A DNA stretch of 64,000 nucleotides. Source: Brassica napus (Eukaryota; Streptophyta; Magnoliopsida; Brassicales; Brassicaceae). Made by a program: the position numbers and the translations under genes. This document shows, in pieces, positions 1 through 11,348 of the stretch. The stretch spans positions 28,650,770 through 28,714,769 of the forward strand of contig NC_063452.1 of the NCBI RefSeq assembly GCF_020379485.1. The letters run 5' to 3'. The notes below the pieces were generated by a model, which had not been told where the DNA came from, did no database searches, and saw nothing but the letters and a program-made list of their open reading frames with translations. Positions within the stretch are counted from its first letter, which is position 1; every line of letters starts with the position of its first letter.

Positions 1-1020
1 CGAGTCCTCTTGATTTCAGGGTAACTGAAGTGTTCATTGCCCATTCTAGATAATTATCTCCAGAGAGATTTAGAATGGCATAATCCATGGGTTCAAATCT
101 CGGCATCTGAAATCATATTATCAATCAATTCACTGATTTAGAATTCTTGCAACCAATTTAAATAATCAGTGCACATGATTTCATAAGTCTCTCTATAATG
201 CTTAGGCCATACGGCTTTGCATTGTGATGCTTATACCTCACGGCCATTATAAGATACAACGATCTTAAGGATCAGATCATGATGCAATCTGGTTTATATA
301 ACCATCCGGATACTAGGCCACACGGCTTTTAATCAATCAAGGGCACAAGGCCGCAAGTATGAACAATGTATTAGGCCACACGGCCATATACAAAACGAGA
401 TCTAGATGCATTCAATCCTATTTCTTAGTTGCATATCTATTAGGTTTTAGAATTAAATAATCTAGCAACCTAACTCTCATTCAATATGTAAATTCTTTAA
501 ATCAATCTTTCAAGCTTTAAGTAATGAGAGATTTAAGGTTTCAAGGCCTTTAGAAATATCAATCAAGATTAAGGGTTTCAAGGCCATTAGGAATTTTAAA
601 ATTCGAGATTAGGGTTTTAGTTTAAACAAGATTCAGATTCAAGTTTTAAAACAATCTTAATCATAGCTCTAGGCGATCAATCAAATACTCAAGTTTCAAA
701 TCGATTTTCCAAAATTAGGGTTTTAGGGGATTTTGAAAACTTTGATCTTTGATCAAGGGGATTTGATTTGAGATTCAAAAACCTTTAAGGTTCTGATTTT
801 AATTGATCAATGGACCAATCTCGTTCTTAGGTTTAGATCGAACTTATAGAGCTTCGATTTACTCATAGGGGATTGATCTATTTAACCTATGGCTTTTAGT
901 TTTAGAGATTATCTTTTAGGGTTTCAATCTTTACAAAACAACCAGGTTCGATTCATGTTCTCAGAATTAGGATTACCTTTGTTTTGCAAATTGTAGAAAC
1001 CGGACCTCCAAAGATCAATG

Positions 1021-1380
1021 GATGAACCTCGGACGCGAGCTGCGACGCGGACGCGAGCTGTCTTCTTCCTATCGGGTCTCGAGTCGAGACGGACGCTTTC
1101 AGTCGGGGTCGCGAGATGAGGCTGAGACGGACGCTTGCAGTCGGGGTCGCGAGTTGAGACTGAGACGGACGCGTGCAGTCGGGGTCGCGAGATGAGGGCT
1201 ATCGCGAGCTGTCTTCTTCCTATCGGGTCTCGAGTCGAGACGGACGCTTTCAGTCGGGGTCGCGAGATGAGGCTGATACGGACGCTTGCAGTCGGGTTCG
1301 CGAGTTGAGGCTGAGATGGACGCGTGCAGTCGGGGTCGCGAGATGAGGGCTATCGCGAGCTTGTTTCTTCTCGCGGACGG
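1021..1380. repeat. GC-rich tandem repeats in copia leader
   Basis: Imperfect repeats of roughly 40-60 bp, with core words 'gcagtcggggtcgcgag' and 'gagacggacgc', recur at least six times inside the untranslated leader. A larger unit of about 170 bp, beginning 'gcgagctgtcttcttcct', occurs twice. The complete copia element at 11009-17685 has shorter, more degraded relatives of these words at about 16430-16830. The minus-strand reading frame through this stretch follows the repeat and I do not regard it as a gene. Confidence 0.75.
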
Positions 1381-1800
1381 TTGCGTCTGATCATGGATTT
1401 GGTCTGAGCTGGACGCAAGCTGAGCTGAGGCTGGAACGTTGATCACGGACAGGGAACGTCTGAAGCTGAGCTTGATCGGAGTTGAGTTTGATCGGAGTTT
1501 GCAAGCCGGAACGCAAGCAAGAACAATTTAGGGTTCTTCGGGATTAGGGTTCCAAAAGACCAAGACGGCGCCGTGTATTGTTCCTGCGAGTGAGAGCGCG
1601 TCTGAGATCTGATCGACGAACGGTTTGCGCTGGTGGATTCGTCTCGTCAAGAGCTTCAAGAGGATATGTGGCTCGTCGTCTGGTTTCTCAGGGTTTGAGA
1701 GATAGATCGATTTTAAGCTGCGCTTGATTTAAGGTTTATGTGTGACGGATTTTAGGTTAGGTTTTGTCCCAAGGTTTTGGAGTGTATCGTGCTGATAACG

Positions 1801-2146
1801 TGTCGTAATTAGAGAATTTAGAGACTGAATATTTCTGTGTTATTATTAATGATCAAGGGGGTTCTTTTATATAAAGATTACAAGATAAAGATAAATGGAA
1901 AGTATCCAAAACCTAAACTCACTAGGATTAGGAAAACTACTAATACATAATAATAGAAAGATTACATCAACTAGAAAAAGGAAAGGGTTTCCTTTTCTCC
2001 GAACTTTGTGGCCGCCATTCTCTCTCATGAAGTCGGCTCTCTCTCTCTCCTCTCTGTAGGGCTTCGGCCGTCTCTCTATCTTCTAGGTATTGGGCCGGTC
2101 TTGGACCGGACCTGGTTAAAGGCAATTCATTCCATGATTTATGACA
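1801..2146 (-). repeat. 5' LTR of left copia element
   Basis: This LTR is 346 bp with TG...CA ends. It is clearly similar to the LTRs at 11009-11348 and 17354-17685 (shared blocks around 'gatcaaggggg' and 'aaacctaaactcact'). The conserved block 'cgtgctgataacg' abuts it at 1788-1800, on the primer-binding side for a minus-strand element. The base run after the LTR, GAAAG, would be one copy of the target duplication; its partner is outside the window. Confidence 0.85.
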
Positions 2147-2708
2147 GAAAGAGAATAAAATGGTGTGGCCAAAATTAAAACATAAATGAAATGATTTAAT
2201 GACTCAAGTCATCTTTCATTAATGGTAAAATTATCATTTTACTCACTTTGGTCTATATAGATTTTTTTAAGTGGTAGTAGATTTTTTTTTTTTTTGAGCA
2301 TTCTGGGTCCATAATAGATTTTTGTCCCTAAAAGATACGCTTGAAATATATACAGGTTTCCCAAATTGGTTCAACCAAATCGTAATGGTCTAACCAGAGT
2401 CATGTTCATAGATAAGAAGATAGCCAAACGAAACCGAACCAATTGGTCTGTTACACTGTTCTTCAAATAACTTGGCGGAACAACACGTCTTCTGGTTTGT
2501 ACATTTAAACTGATAACCAATAGCATTTAAATCATACCGAATTTTGGTTTGGTACGTGCCGATTTGGTTATGTTAAACCCTCTTCCAGAAAAAGTTCTTC
2601 CTCGAAATATAAATTAAAAATCATCTTCCTCTTCCTCTTCCTCTTCCTCGCACGCTCTCTCTCTCTCTCTCTCTCGATTTGGATCAGAAAATTTCTTCGA
2701 TCATCAAA
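2147..2708. other. MINDY upstream region with candidate TATA and CT-rich 5' UTR
   Basis: This 560-bp stretch between the copia LTR and the start codon has no reading frame. It contains a candidate TATA box (TATAAAT, 2608-2614) followed by a CTTCCT and CT microsatellite at about 2624-2675, which probably lies in the 5' UTR. Bases 2365-2580 are rich in 'aaccgaa' and 'ttggttt' words of the kind found in degenerate plant repeats. Promoter assignment is inference from position and motif only. Confidence 0.4.
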
Positions 2709-5700
2709 ATGGCGACCACCGCTTCAGACTCTCCGACACAGACGATCCAGGAAGCGATTCAGCAAGAGGATGTTGTTGTTAACGAAACTAAGGAGGAGGT
2801 GACGACGTACAAGACGAAATCGATTCAGTTCCTTGGCCGAAACACGCCTATCATTCTCCAGAACGAGAATGGACCTTGCCCTCTCTTAGCCATCTGTATG
2901 TTCTTCTTCCCTTCCCCCCCCCCCCCCCCTTAGGGTTGGATTAATGATGGATTGTTTAGGTTTCCGTTTCTAGGATTGTAACGCTAGTTGGAGGATCGGT
3001 GTTAGGGTTTGTTGGTTTTGGTAATAATATAATGAAAGGTATTTGTCTAATCATTGAAATGTTCTGTAGGAGATGAAATCTTCTGCTAGTTATTTGTATC
3101 CGGATGTCTTTTATTAACGTGTATATTGATTTTGGGATCTAACAGGTAATGTTCTTCTTCTGAGAAACAACTTGAAGCTGAGTCCTGACTCTTATGAGGT
3201 TTCTCAAGAGAGATTGATGTCCCTTGTGGTCGACAGATTGATTGAGTCCAATAGTAAAGTCAATGTAATTTAATCAAAGCTTCTTCTTTATATTTATATT
3301 TATATTTATGGACTTAATCTTTGTGGATAACTTTTGTTTAATGTTTCTCATGGCAGGACAAAGAGGAAGAATATATTAAGAATCAGCAACAGAACATTGC
3401 TGATGCTATTGATCTTCTTCCACGTCTTACTACTGGAATCGATGTCAATATTAAATTCAGGAGGTTCACAGCTTTTATCTTTTGTTATTAAGCTTCTACC
3501 ATTGTAGAAATTTATATAATAACCATTTAACGTGTTTGCCAGGATTGATGATTTTGAGTTCACCCCTGAGTGTGCAATATTTGACTTACTTGACATTCCT
3601 TTGTATCATGGATGGATAGTTGATCCCCAGGTATTACCGTGATTTTGTTTTAATTTCCATTCTTGTGATAGGATACTTTATTCTGTATATCCATTGTTTG
3701 GCTCGTTATGGATAGATCACTTTTCTTTTTTAGAATGGTGTCTTTATCAATCCTGGCTCTGTAGTAAAAAGATTGATTCCGTGTTGCTTTTGCATACCTC
3801 CAGGATGTTGAAACAGCTGATGCAATTGGTAGCAAGTCATATAATGCGCTAATGGGGGAGCTCGTTGCTCTGGAGACGCAGAACGTAGAGCACGAAAATC
3901 CCGGAGAGGATTCTGTTGATTTCGTTGCGGCAACCACAGCGGCTCTAGGGGTTCCTTCGCCCTGTCTCTCGAAAACTAGCTCTTTTCAGGATTCTCCACC
4001 TGCAGCTGTTGAGCTTCGTAAGCTGAGAAAGGGTGACCTTGAGGAAGAAACAGAGTTATTGCAAGCCTTGCAGTTATCACAGGGGAACGGTCCAGCACCA
4101 AACGCTCACGGAGACTCGGCCAACCTGGACTCTGCTTTCACATTTTCAGACGCAAGTCCAACTAGCACCCTTGGTGATAATATCTGTCACCTAGAACAGT
4201 TCAAATCTGATGGTGATAAAGCATCAGAAAATGATCAGTTGTCTCCTAAGAAATCTGGAGATGAGACGGGCCCTGCTGATGTTGAAAGTGTTAACAGTAA
4301 CGAAAAGGCTATCGCTGAGGTAACTTCAATGGAGAAGACTGATCTGGAGTCGACCAAAACTGACTGCACTTCTGAGAGTCTGCTCAAGTCTGATGCAGCT
4401 TCTGTTAATCCAGGTAGTCTTTATTCATATTCTTGTACATCTGAAGATATTGGAGATTGAATTTCTTACTCAAATTCCCACTCCATCTCCAGATCTTACT
4501 TACAAATCCCGGCATGACGATGTATCCGCTGCTTTTACTTCACCCGTATCTAGTGATGAACCCATGTATGAAGGTGAGGAATGCGTAAACGCTGTGGCTC
4601 CACCAGTTTGTGCAGACAAAGAACCCGTTTATGAAGGCGAATCACTTCTTGGGAAAAGGGCTGAGAAGAATGTTGATGATTGTTCTTCTGAAGGTAACGG
4701 GCTTACAGCAAAAGAGGGTAATATAACGTACCCTTGGGCATGGAGACACACTTATTGTTGAGATATTAATACATTATCGTTGAGTTTTGCCAGGTGAAGT
4801 AATCAGGAACTTCCTGAAGAACAGTGCCAGTCAATTAACCTTTTGCGGGTGCGTGGTGTTATCATTTGTTGACAAGTTATATTCTCTGGTATTAATCTTA
4901 CATTCGATATTTTGATTGTATTTTACAGACTCTTTCGCTTGCAAGAAGGCCTTAAAGAACGTGAACTCTGTGTCTTTTTCCGCAACAATCATTTCTGCAC
5001 CATGTTCAAGGTTTAGTTTAATTTATAGACATTTTCATTTTTATGATTGCAACATATTGATTTTCCAATTCAGTACTCTTCGTGTTGCTGTCATTTTTCA
5101 GTATGAAGGTGAGCTTTATCTTTTGGCTACAGATCAAGGTTACCTAAATCAGCCTGATTTAGTTTGGGAAAAGCTAAACGAGGTATCAGCTTACTGATCA
5201 TTTGTTTTACTTGCTTATTTAGCAACTCTTAAAGAGATATATATTATAACTATATCCAGTCTGTTTCCTGCTATGGCTTCTTGTGAGTTGTGACCACTCT
5301 TCACATGCAATATGGTTTCAGGTTAATGGCGACACTGCGTTCATGACTGCTACTTTCAAGGAGTTCAAGATTGACAGCAGCACAACTGGTGCAAGTGGCA
5401 CATGGGATGAGCAAAACGCAGTCACAAATACTGCTGTATGTTGTCCTGATAGCATAATCACTGTTCAAGATCTCCTTGTTTTATCATTTTAATCATTTTT
5501 TTTTATTATTTTTCCTCACAGGATTATCTTGCGAGCATGCCAGACACAGGCATAGAAGTCAAGTAAATATCTACTATTACTGTTTCTATCGCCATTGTTA
5601 AATTCATTCTTGTTGTTTCAAAACTTCATTGTTTCCCCTCGTCTGTCTCTTTGTGTGTTTCTTTCATAAGTAAACGAGAAGACAGATGTCTTTTCTTTCT

Positions 5701-6116
5701 TTTGAAACATGCTGCTTATGATTTGTTTTGATATTTATGCAGCTCTGATCTACAACTGGCGATAGCTTTGCAACAACAGGAGTTTGAGGACCAGAGCCCG
5801 CGGAGTAACCCAACTCCACAACCACCAACAAGTATTGGTGCTTCACGACTGATCACTGGTCCTCAGGTATTTGATTTCTTCTACTCATAACTCTATCTAT
5901 AATCATAGATAGCAACCCCAAGTCTGATTGTGTTACATGACATGATAATGAGCATTAACGTAATCAGAATCCAATCGCTTCTTTTACATATTAATTAGTA
6001 GATACACTGTGTGACCATTGCAGGTACCAAGGAGCAGCCACAGGCCGCCATCATCAGCTGCAGCGTCAAGACAGGAAGGCAAATCCTCTAAAGATAGCAA
6101 ATGTAGAATCATGTAA
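2709..6116 (+). CDS. MINDY-family (DUF544) K48-type deubiquitinase, 13 exons
   Basis: Exons: 2709-2895, 3146-3264, 3357-3463, 3543-3630, 3804-4413, 4493-4717, 4794-4848, 4929-5010, 5102-5182, 5322-5435, 5522-5562, 5743-5866, 6024-6116; all introns are GT-AG and the frame stays open for 641 codons. The N-terminal motif QNENGPCPLLAIC places the predicted nucleophile at Cys57, and FRNNHF places the general base at His485, matching the catalytic pair of MINDY-1/2 (FAM63), which trim K48-linked ubiquitin chains. A long acidic, low-complexity insert encoded by exons 5-6 separates the two halves. ETELLQALQLSQ (exon 5) and SDLQLAIALQQQ (exon 12) look like ubiquitin-interacting motifs. The protein ends in Cys-Arg-Ile-Met, a possible CaaX prenylation signal. 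The ATG at 2709 was chosen; the in-frame codon at 2679 is TTG. The likely Arabidopsis counterpart is At4g11860 (from memory). Intron 1 contains a 16-C run (2914-2929). Confidence 0.93.
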
Positions 6117-6540
6117 ATCCTCATCATGTCGATTTTGTAAATCTCCAACCTATTTTTCTTTCCTAACTTGTTTTTTTTTTTCCTTTGAAAAAACTTTTGA
6201 ATCCTTTTTAGCATAAAAACGTTACAAACTGTAATTGTGCTCTGCTGAAAAAAAAAACTAAAATAATTTTGTTGCGCATAAGTCAAATCTCATTAAATGC
6301 AATAGATTAATAATTGTTTTTATATATATATACATAAATAAAAGTGATTGAGAGGAAAATCTAGGATAAGAGATTAAATATCATCAGTTAGCTCGTCTGT
6401 GTGGATCATGTCGGGGTGATACACCATTTAGAGTGTCGTACAAAGAACGAAGATGGTGAAGGATTGAAGGAAACAGAGCAAAGTGACGTGGAAGTTAGTT
6501 GCAAGTTGCAAGTGATTGGTAATTGGGCCGTAGTATAAAT
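6117..6540. other. MINDY 3' flank
   Basis: AT-rich sequence follows the MINDY stop codon and probably includes its 3' UTR. I see no reading frame with family features. A 13-base word, GGCCGTAGTATAA, ends this stretch at about 6525-6537 and recurs near 6968-6980, flanking the hAT-like MITE and a short unidentified segment. Confidence 0.4.
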
Positions 6541-6542
6541 AA

Positions 6543-6841
6543 GAGAAATGATCATAGGGCTGTTCGTTTGGTTGCCGCAAGTACCAGCGGCAGCGTCAAC
6601 ATTCTGCGTCAACTCTTGTTCGTTTCGTTGACGCAGGAAACTGCGTCTGACGCCGCGTCCAAACGCCGCGTCCAAACGCCGCGTCCTGCGGCTGACGCCG
6701 ATAAAATCTGCGGTCGCGATATAGTATGCGGCAACGTCAGCGTCTGCGAAACGAACAACAACTGTCCTCATTGACGTTGCCGCCGCCGCTGACGCTGCCG
6801 CTGCCGCTGCCGCCGAAACCTGCGGCAACCAAACGAACAGG
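6543..6841. repeat. GC-rich hAT-like MITE with long terminal inverted repeats
   Basis: The left end begins GGGCTGTTCGTTTGGTTGCC and the right end finishes with its near-perfect complement (GGCAACCAAACGAACAG). The interior is rich in 'gccgcgtcc' and 'tgccgccg' words and contains a short tandem repeat near 6650-6690. The start motif resembles non-autonomous hAT elements. I could not define a clean 8-bp target duplication: 'tgatcata' on the left and 'gactcata' on the right agree only partly. Reading frames across it reflect GC content, not genes. Confidence 0.7.
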
Positions 6842-7727
6842 ACTCATAAAGAAGACAAAAATTGATTCGCAATTAGCGACGATGATCAGAAAAGGCTTGG
6901 AGAAGCAAATCGGTGATTATGAGAACTTAAACCCTAATATTCATGTACGCATTTCTGATCTGGAACCTGGCCGTAGTATAAGGGGTTGGTGAAATGGTGA
7001 ATCGTAGCTCGATAGCTGGTAGTAGAGATCTCACTTGTTGAAACAAATTGAATTACCGGTGTGGTGTTTGACGTAACAGATACGTTTGGTTGGATAGCGT
7101 TGGCAGAGATATTGAAGATGGTGAGTGTTATATATATAGAGAGGTGATCTACGCTATTGATCAAGATGATCAATAGTTAAGGTTTTGGTTCCTAAAGAAA
7201 AACTTGTGATTTCTATTTTTGTTCTTGTAAAGTTACTCATTGATACTGAAAAAGGAAAGAGTTTTGATACTAATTTCAATTCAGCACTAAGAAAAGGTTT
7301 TAAAACCTAACAATGATGTATTCTTGTCCATCTTTTTATGTACATTATTTTAGCATAATTTTCCAGCATTAAAAATTAAAAAAACTTTGGTAATGCTTGG
7401 AAAATAAACGACATTAGTTGGCTGAAAAGAAGAACCTCTTAATGTCTTTGTGATGAGATTACGAGACTTGATTATAAACACTTACTTATAATTTTCTAAT
7501 AGAGATGGTTTTGGAACACAAACATCTCATACATAGATTTTCTTTAGCGTAAAACGATCTCAAGTTCACCACATTCATTAGATAGGAGAACTTTTCTGAG
7601 TTGATATGCATTTGGTGTTAATTAAAGATTCACGAAGGCTCTTTCACTTTTACGAGCGAACCAATTTCCAGCTAGTCAATCCATAAACAAACAACAAATT
7701 CCAAAGCATTTTTTATTACACAATGAT
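6842..7727. other. Intergenic DNA, no recognised gene
   Basis: A short segment with non-repetitive composition (6850-7170) is followed by AT-rich DNA. No frame shows a recognisable domain and no splice-linked exons could be assembled. The first part could be a decayed gene fragment, but I have no family to assign. Confidence 0.3.
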
Positions 7728-7974
7728 AAGACCATCTCCAATGGTTTACTTTATTTTTACTCTAAAATAGAGTAACTCTATAATATAGTTTGAGTTTGCT
7801 TTAATGGTACTCTATTTTAGAGTATAATATAGAGTGATAAACAAAAAAAAATTACTCTAAATCTTTGGAGTAAACCTATTTTTCACTCTATATGAGAAAT
7901 ATAGTACCATTGGAGCATTTTTACTCTAAACTCTATTTTAGAGTGAAAAATAGAATGAGGTTGGAGATGTCCTA
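7728..7974. repeat. MITE with 'accatctcc' inverted termini, copy 1
   Basis: The ends are AGACCATCTCCAATGG on the left and GGTTGGAGATGTCCTA on the right. The interior is built from inverted and repeated 'actctattttagagt' words. A second copy of the same family lies at 23693-23948, just downstream of the phospholipase gene. There is no coding capacity, so it is non-autonomous; the superfamily is undecided. Confidence 0.75.
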
Positions 7975-8084
7975 AGCATTGAAATCACATCAGCTAAAAT
8001 GTTAATCGAACAGAGAGAAAATATGATGATAAAAATTCTAATACAAAGATCTAGGCTACCAGGAACGGTAGCAAAAAAAACTAT

Positions 8085-8335
8085 AAGTGTGACTGGTAAC
8101 TATCGAAGAACATTAAGAATGATTAGGAAAAGAATGAATAGAAATAAAATTTTGGGAATGATGAGAAATGAGAGTTCCTTATCAAAACAAGGAACAAATT
8201 TGCATTATAATTCTCTACAAAAAAGGAATGAGAAGGAATGAAGAGGAAAAAATATTCCTCATGAATAGTAACATTTTTGAGGAACGTTAAAGAATGTAGT
8301 GTTCCTCTTCATTCCCTTGGTTGCCATTCAAACCC
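8085..8335. repeat. Possible MITE rich in 'ggaatgag/attcctc' words
   Basis: The segment runs from 'gtgactggtaac' to 'ggttgccattcaaaccc' and is full of 'aggaatgag' and 'attcctcat' words in both orientations. Similar material with similar 'ggtcac' or 'ggttgcc' edges occurs at about 24665-24925 and 35155-35605. Boundaries are approximate and target duplications were not resolved. Confidence 0.4.
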
Positions 8336-9623
8336 TGAGTCACAATAGTGGTGGTAGCCAAAATGCTCGGGCTCATCAAATCCATTCACCTAAAGAGATA
8401 GTCATAACCACCCCAGAGAAAAGGGTATTCTTAGTTTGTGTTTTTGACAAATTCTCTTTGTTTTGAAGAGACTTTGGCTGCAACTAGAATGCATTTTTTT
8501 GGAATTAAAACTTCCAGAATGCTTAATTCATGTGCATTCTAAATTTTTTTCACGAGTTATAATTAAAAAATGGAATGTGTATTTCATTTCATTCTATAAC
8601 ATTCCATACCATTCCAGAAAAAAAAATTAACTATCATTTGAAAAATCATTCCAAATCAAAAACGTTTTGGAATAAGTGGAATGCTGATTTCATTCCATTA
8701 AATTCCAAAAATAATAATTTATATCATTTTACATATTCTTTTTAATTGTCACTAGTTACACTCTTTAATTGGTACTAAATCATATGTTTCTACGTAAACA
8801 ATAGATGATCCTATAACTGAGACCTATGAATTGCTATTAGAGCATGTTTTGTTTTTGATCTGAACTACTTTGTTGTAACAAAAACTTTATATTTTTCACC
8901 TTGTTATCGGCATTCTTCATGAATAACGATTATTAAAAATCTTCGACAAACGATCATTTTTCTGAATCAACGATCATCGAGATCTATCCAGCAATTTTTT
9001 TCTCTCTCAGTTATTTTTTGTTTGAAAACATAAAGATAACTCAAATTTTATTTTGTACCATCTGCCATTCTTCCATCGTTTTAAACCAATAAAAAAACAA
9101 ATTGTTATTTTATGTGTTTTCTTCTTGTGTTTCTAGTTTCGATATCTCAAAAAGAACAAAAAAGGGTTTGTCATTTCAATAATATATAGAACAAGAGTTT
9201 TCACATACGTTTTCATTCATTGCAAACGCATCCTTATTTTTTTTATTTTCTTTGCTTGTTACTTCAAAAAAAAGAAGAAGAAGAAGGTCAATAAGGGTTA
9301 AGCTTCAAAGTCTGACATTTAGCTTCGTCTAAAAGTGCATGAAACACTCTGATTTCTCGTGACAAACTCTCCGTGGTCTTACAGCTATCATGAAACAATG
9401 CTAGACACTCCAACCATCTTACTTCCTAAAACAGCAACGTTTTGCGACTAAAACCGGAGTGTGCGATTCGTTCTTAAATAAGAGTTTTCATGTCTTGAAC
9501 CCCTCTTCTAGTTATGTCTTCTTTCTGCTCCTCACGTTTTGTTGGGCTTTTTACCATTTTTACTCTCTCTAGCCGACACTAGATGGCCAACACTAAATAA
9601 GACACTCTGTCTTGTTATTTTGA
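8336..9623. other. Intergenic AT-rich DNA
   Basis: This stretch contains local inverted 'aatgga / tccatt' words near 8490-8720 but no convincing reading frame, RNA gene or complete element. I see nothing assignable. Confidence 0.35.
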
Positions 9624-9631
9624 TATTCAAC

Positions 9632-10681
9632 TAGAGATGGCAATTATGGATCTGGACCGCGGATCTGGCCCGTAAAGGACTGTCGCAGTACGGCATTGGG
9701 ATGAGGTTTTTAGGCCCGTAAATTTGCGGGCCTCGCGGGACGTGTCTTTGCGGGACTGAGTCTTTTGCGGGATGGGCTGAAACGGGTTATGCGGGATTAC
9801 ATGAACCCGCATTTTTTTATTCATTTCTTATTTTACCTCAAAAAACGAGAGAGAGAGTGAGAAGGAAGCGATTTTTGTGACTTTTCTCCCAAAAATACAT
9901 AAGGAGTTCCGGTGATAATGATTCGAGCTCCGGTGATGATGATTCGAGCTCCGGTGATGATGATTCGAGCTCTGGAAATGACGACTCCAGCTCCAGCATG
10001 ACGATTCGAGCTCTGGTGGTGTTTTGATTTGGTTTTCTCTTTTTATTACGCACAACTATGAATTGCTTTATTACAATGTGATATTCTTGTTTAAGTTGAT
10101 TGGTTTTGTTTTCAGTATTGTGAAGTGGTGTTTTTCTTAAATTAAATTTGGTTACAGTGGTGTTGTTTAGGAGAAAAGTTAGTTGTATATCACGTCATTT
10201 GTATAATTTGGCAAAGTGACTCACGAAATTTTTTGCAATTCAAATAATTAAAAAGAGAGATGGTTTGATGAAGACATACAACACTTAAGCCAAATTATTA
10301 GAAAGACAACAACTCAATCAGATTCAAACTCAATAAAAGTTTATGTTGATAACAAAAGAAGGCTTTTAACTCAAGAAAGTAAAGCACAAACAGAGCTTTG
10401 TGGCATTGATTTTAATAAGGCTTTAGTGAAGCTTAATGAGCTCTCTTCAACTCTCTTACACAACTCTTCTACTTGAACATTCATGAAAGAAGCTGTAGGA
10501 GGCGGTTTGATAAGGAGGTGTCCTGCGGGACGGCCTGCGAAGGCCTATATATTCTGCGGTATGGGTTTGGGCCGGCATTTTGAAGACCGCAGCCTGCGCG
10601 GGACATGCCCGCTGCAACTCGACGACTAACCCACCGCGGTACGGGACGGAACAGAATGGGTAAACCTGTTTGACATCTCTA
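9632..10681. mobile_element. Non-autonomous hAT element with 8-bp target duplication
   Basis: The element starts TAGAGATGGCAA and ends TTGACATCTCTA, imperfect inverted termini of a type common in plant hAT elements. It is flanked by a perfect 8-bp duplication TATTCAAC (9624-9631 and 10682-10689). Both ends are GC-rich with repeated 'gcggg' and 'cccgc' words. The middle holds a 21-bp tandem repeat (about 9905-10015) that on + would encode a Ser/Asp-rich run, but no transposase domain is visible, so it must be mobilised in trans. Confidence 0.85.
9905..10015 (+). repeat. 21-bp tandem repeat inside hAT element
   Basis: About four copies of a unit containing 'gagctccggtgatgatgattc', the later ones diverged, are arranged head to tail. 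Read on + they give Ser-Ser-Gly-Asp-Asp-Asp runs. This may be the relic of a low-complexity coding exon, but no start codon or downstream frame supports expression. Confidence 0.7.
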
Positions 10682-11008
10682 TATTCAACTGCCAACAAGT
10701 TGCGCCCGATGATGGTGGTTTATAAGTATTTTTGTTTAACTATTGTTTTGTTTTAAGATGATTTTGTGTTTTTTCAACGGGTGATGAAAATTTTAGATTA
10801 TTTATCTATCGAATAGCCTATCTAACGCTGCAATATTTATCATTAAACACTGAAGTTTTTCAGTTTATTTATTTATATTTAATAATAGTTTTGTGTTTAC
10901 ATACTGTCTGGCTATGTACTTTTCAACACGGTATTTGATATTTTCCAAACCTTTATTCAATTTCAAAGTACATCCGTTTTGATGTAACTTTTAGTTCTTT
11001 ATAAAGTC

Positions 11009-11348
11009 TGTTGTAATTAGAGAGTTTAGAGACTGAATATTTATGTGTTCTTATTAATGATCAAGGGGGTTCCTTTATATAAGGATTATAAGATGAAGAT
11101 AAATAGAAAGTATCCAAAACCTAAACTCACTAGGATTAGGAAAACTACTAATACATAATAATGGAAAGATTACATCTACTAGGAAAAAGAAAGAGTTTCC
11201 TTTTCTCCAAGTTTTGTGACCGCTCTCTCTCCTGAAGTCGTCTCTCTCTCTCCTCTCTCTAGGCTTTGGCCATCTCTCCATCTTCTAGGTATTGGGCCGG
11301 TCTTGGGCCGGGCCTGGTTAATGACAATCCACTCCATGATTTATAACA
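11009..11348 (-). repeat. 3' LTR of copia element (left on +)
   Basis: This is a 340-bp LTR with TG...CA termini. It is preceded by target-duplication base run AAGTC and bordered on its internal side by the polypurine tract. It is highly similar to the partner at 17354-17685, suggesting an insertion not much older than the LTR divergence would imply; that divergence could not be computed here. Confidence 0.9.

Larger units (their letters stand above)
1..2146 (-). mobile_element. Ty1/copia LTR retrotransposon, 5' part, cut by window edge
   Basis: The element reads on the minus strand. Its 5' LTR is at 1801-2146 and its leader and gag remnants run to the left window edge. Bases 1-1020 are closely similar to about 15345-16400 of the complete copia element at 11009-17685, including the gag 5' end and the run of short 'ggccacacgg' segments, so both belong to one family. 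The leader at 1020-1700 is GC-rich and internally repetitive. The pol region would lie left of base 1 and cannot be judged. The LTR ends 560 bp upstream of the MINDY start codon, so it may influence that promoter; this is inference. Confidence 0.85.

Noticed and set aside
1099..1446. Minus-strand frame of 115 codons as a gene
   Set aside because: It follows the tandem repeats of the copia leader, and its protein is merely a translated repeat.
2679..2708. Upstream in-frame start for the MINDY protein
   Set aside because: The codon at 2679 is TTG. The ATG at 2709 is in the same frame and gives the expected N-terminus.
6406..6992. Overlapping frames of 83-140 codons on both strands
   Set aside because: They cross a GC-rich MITE with inverted repeats and lack domain or splice support.
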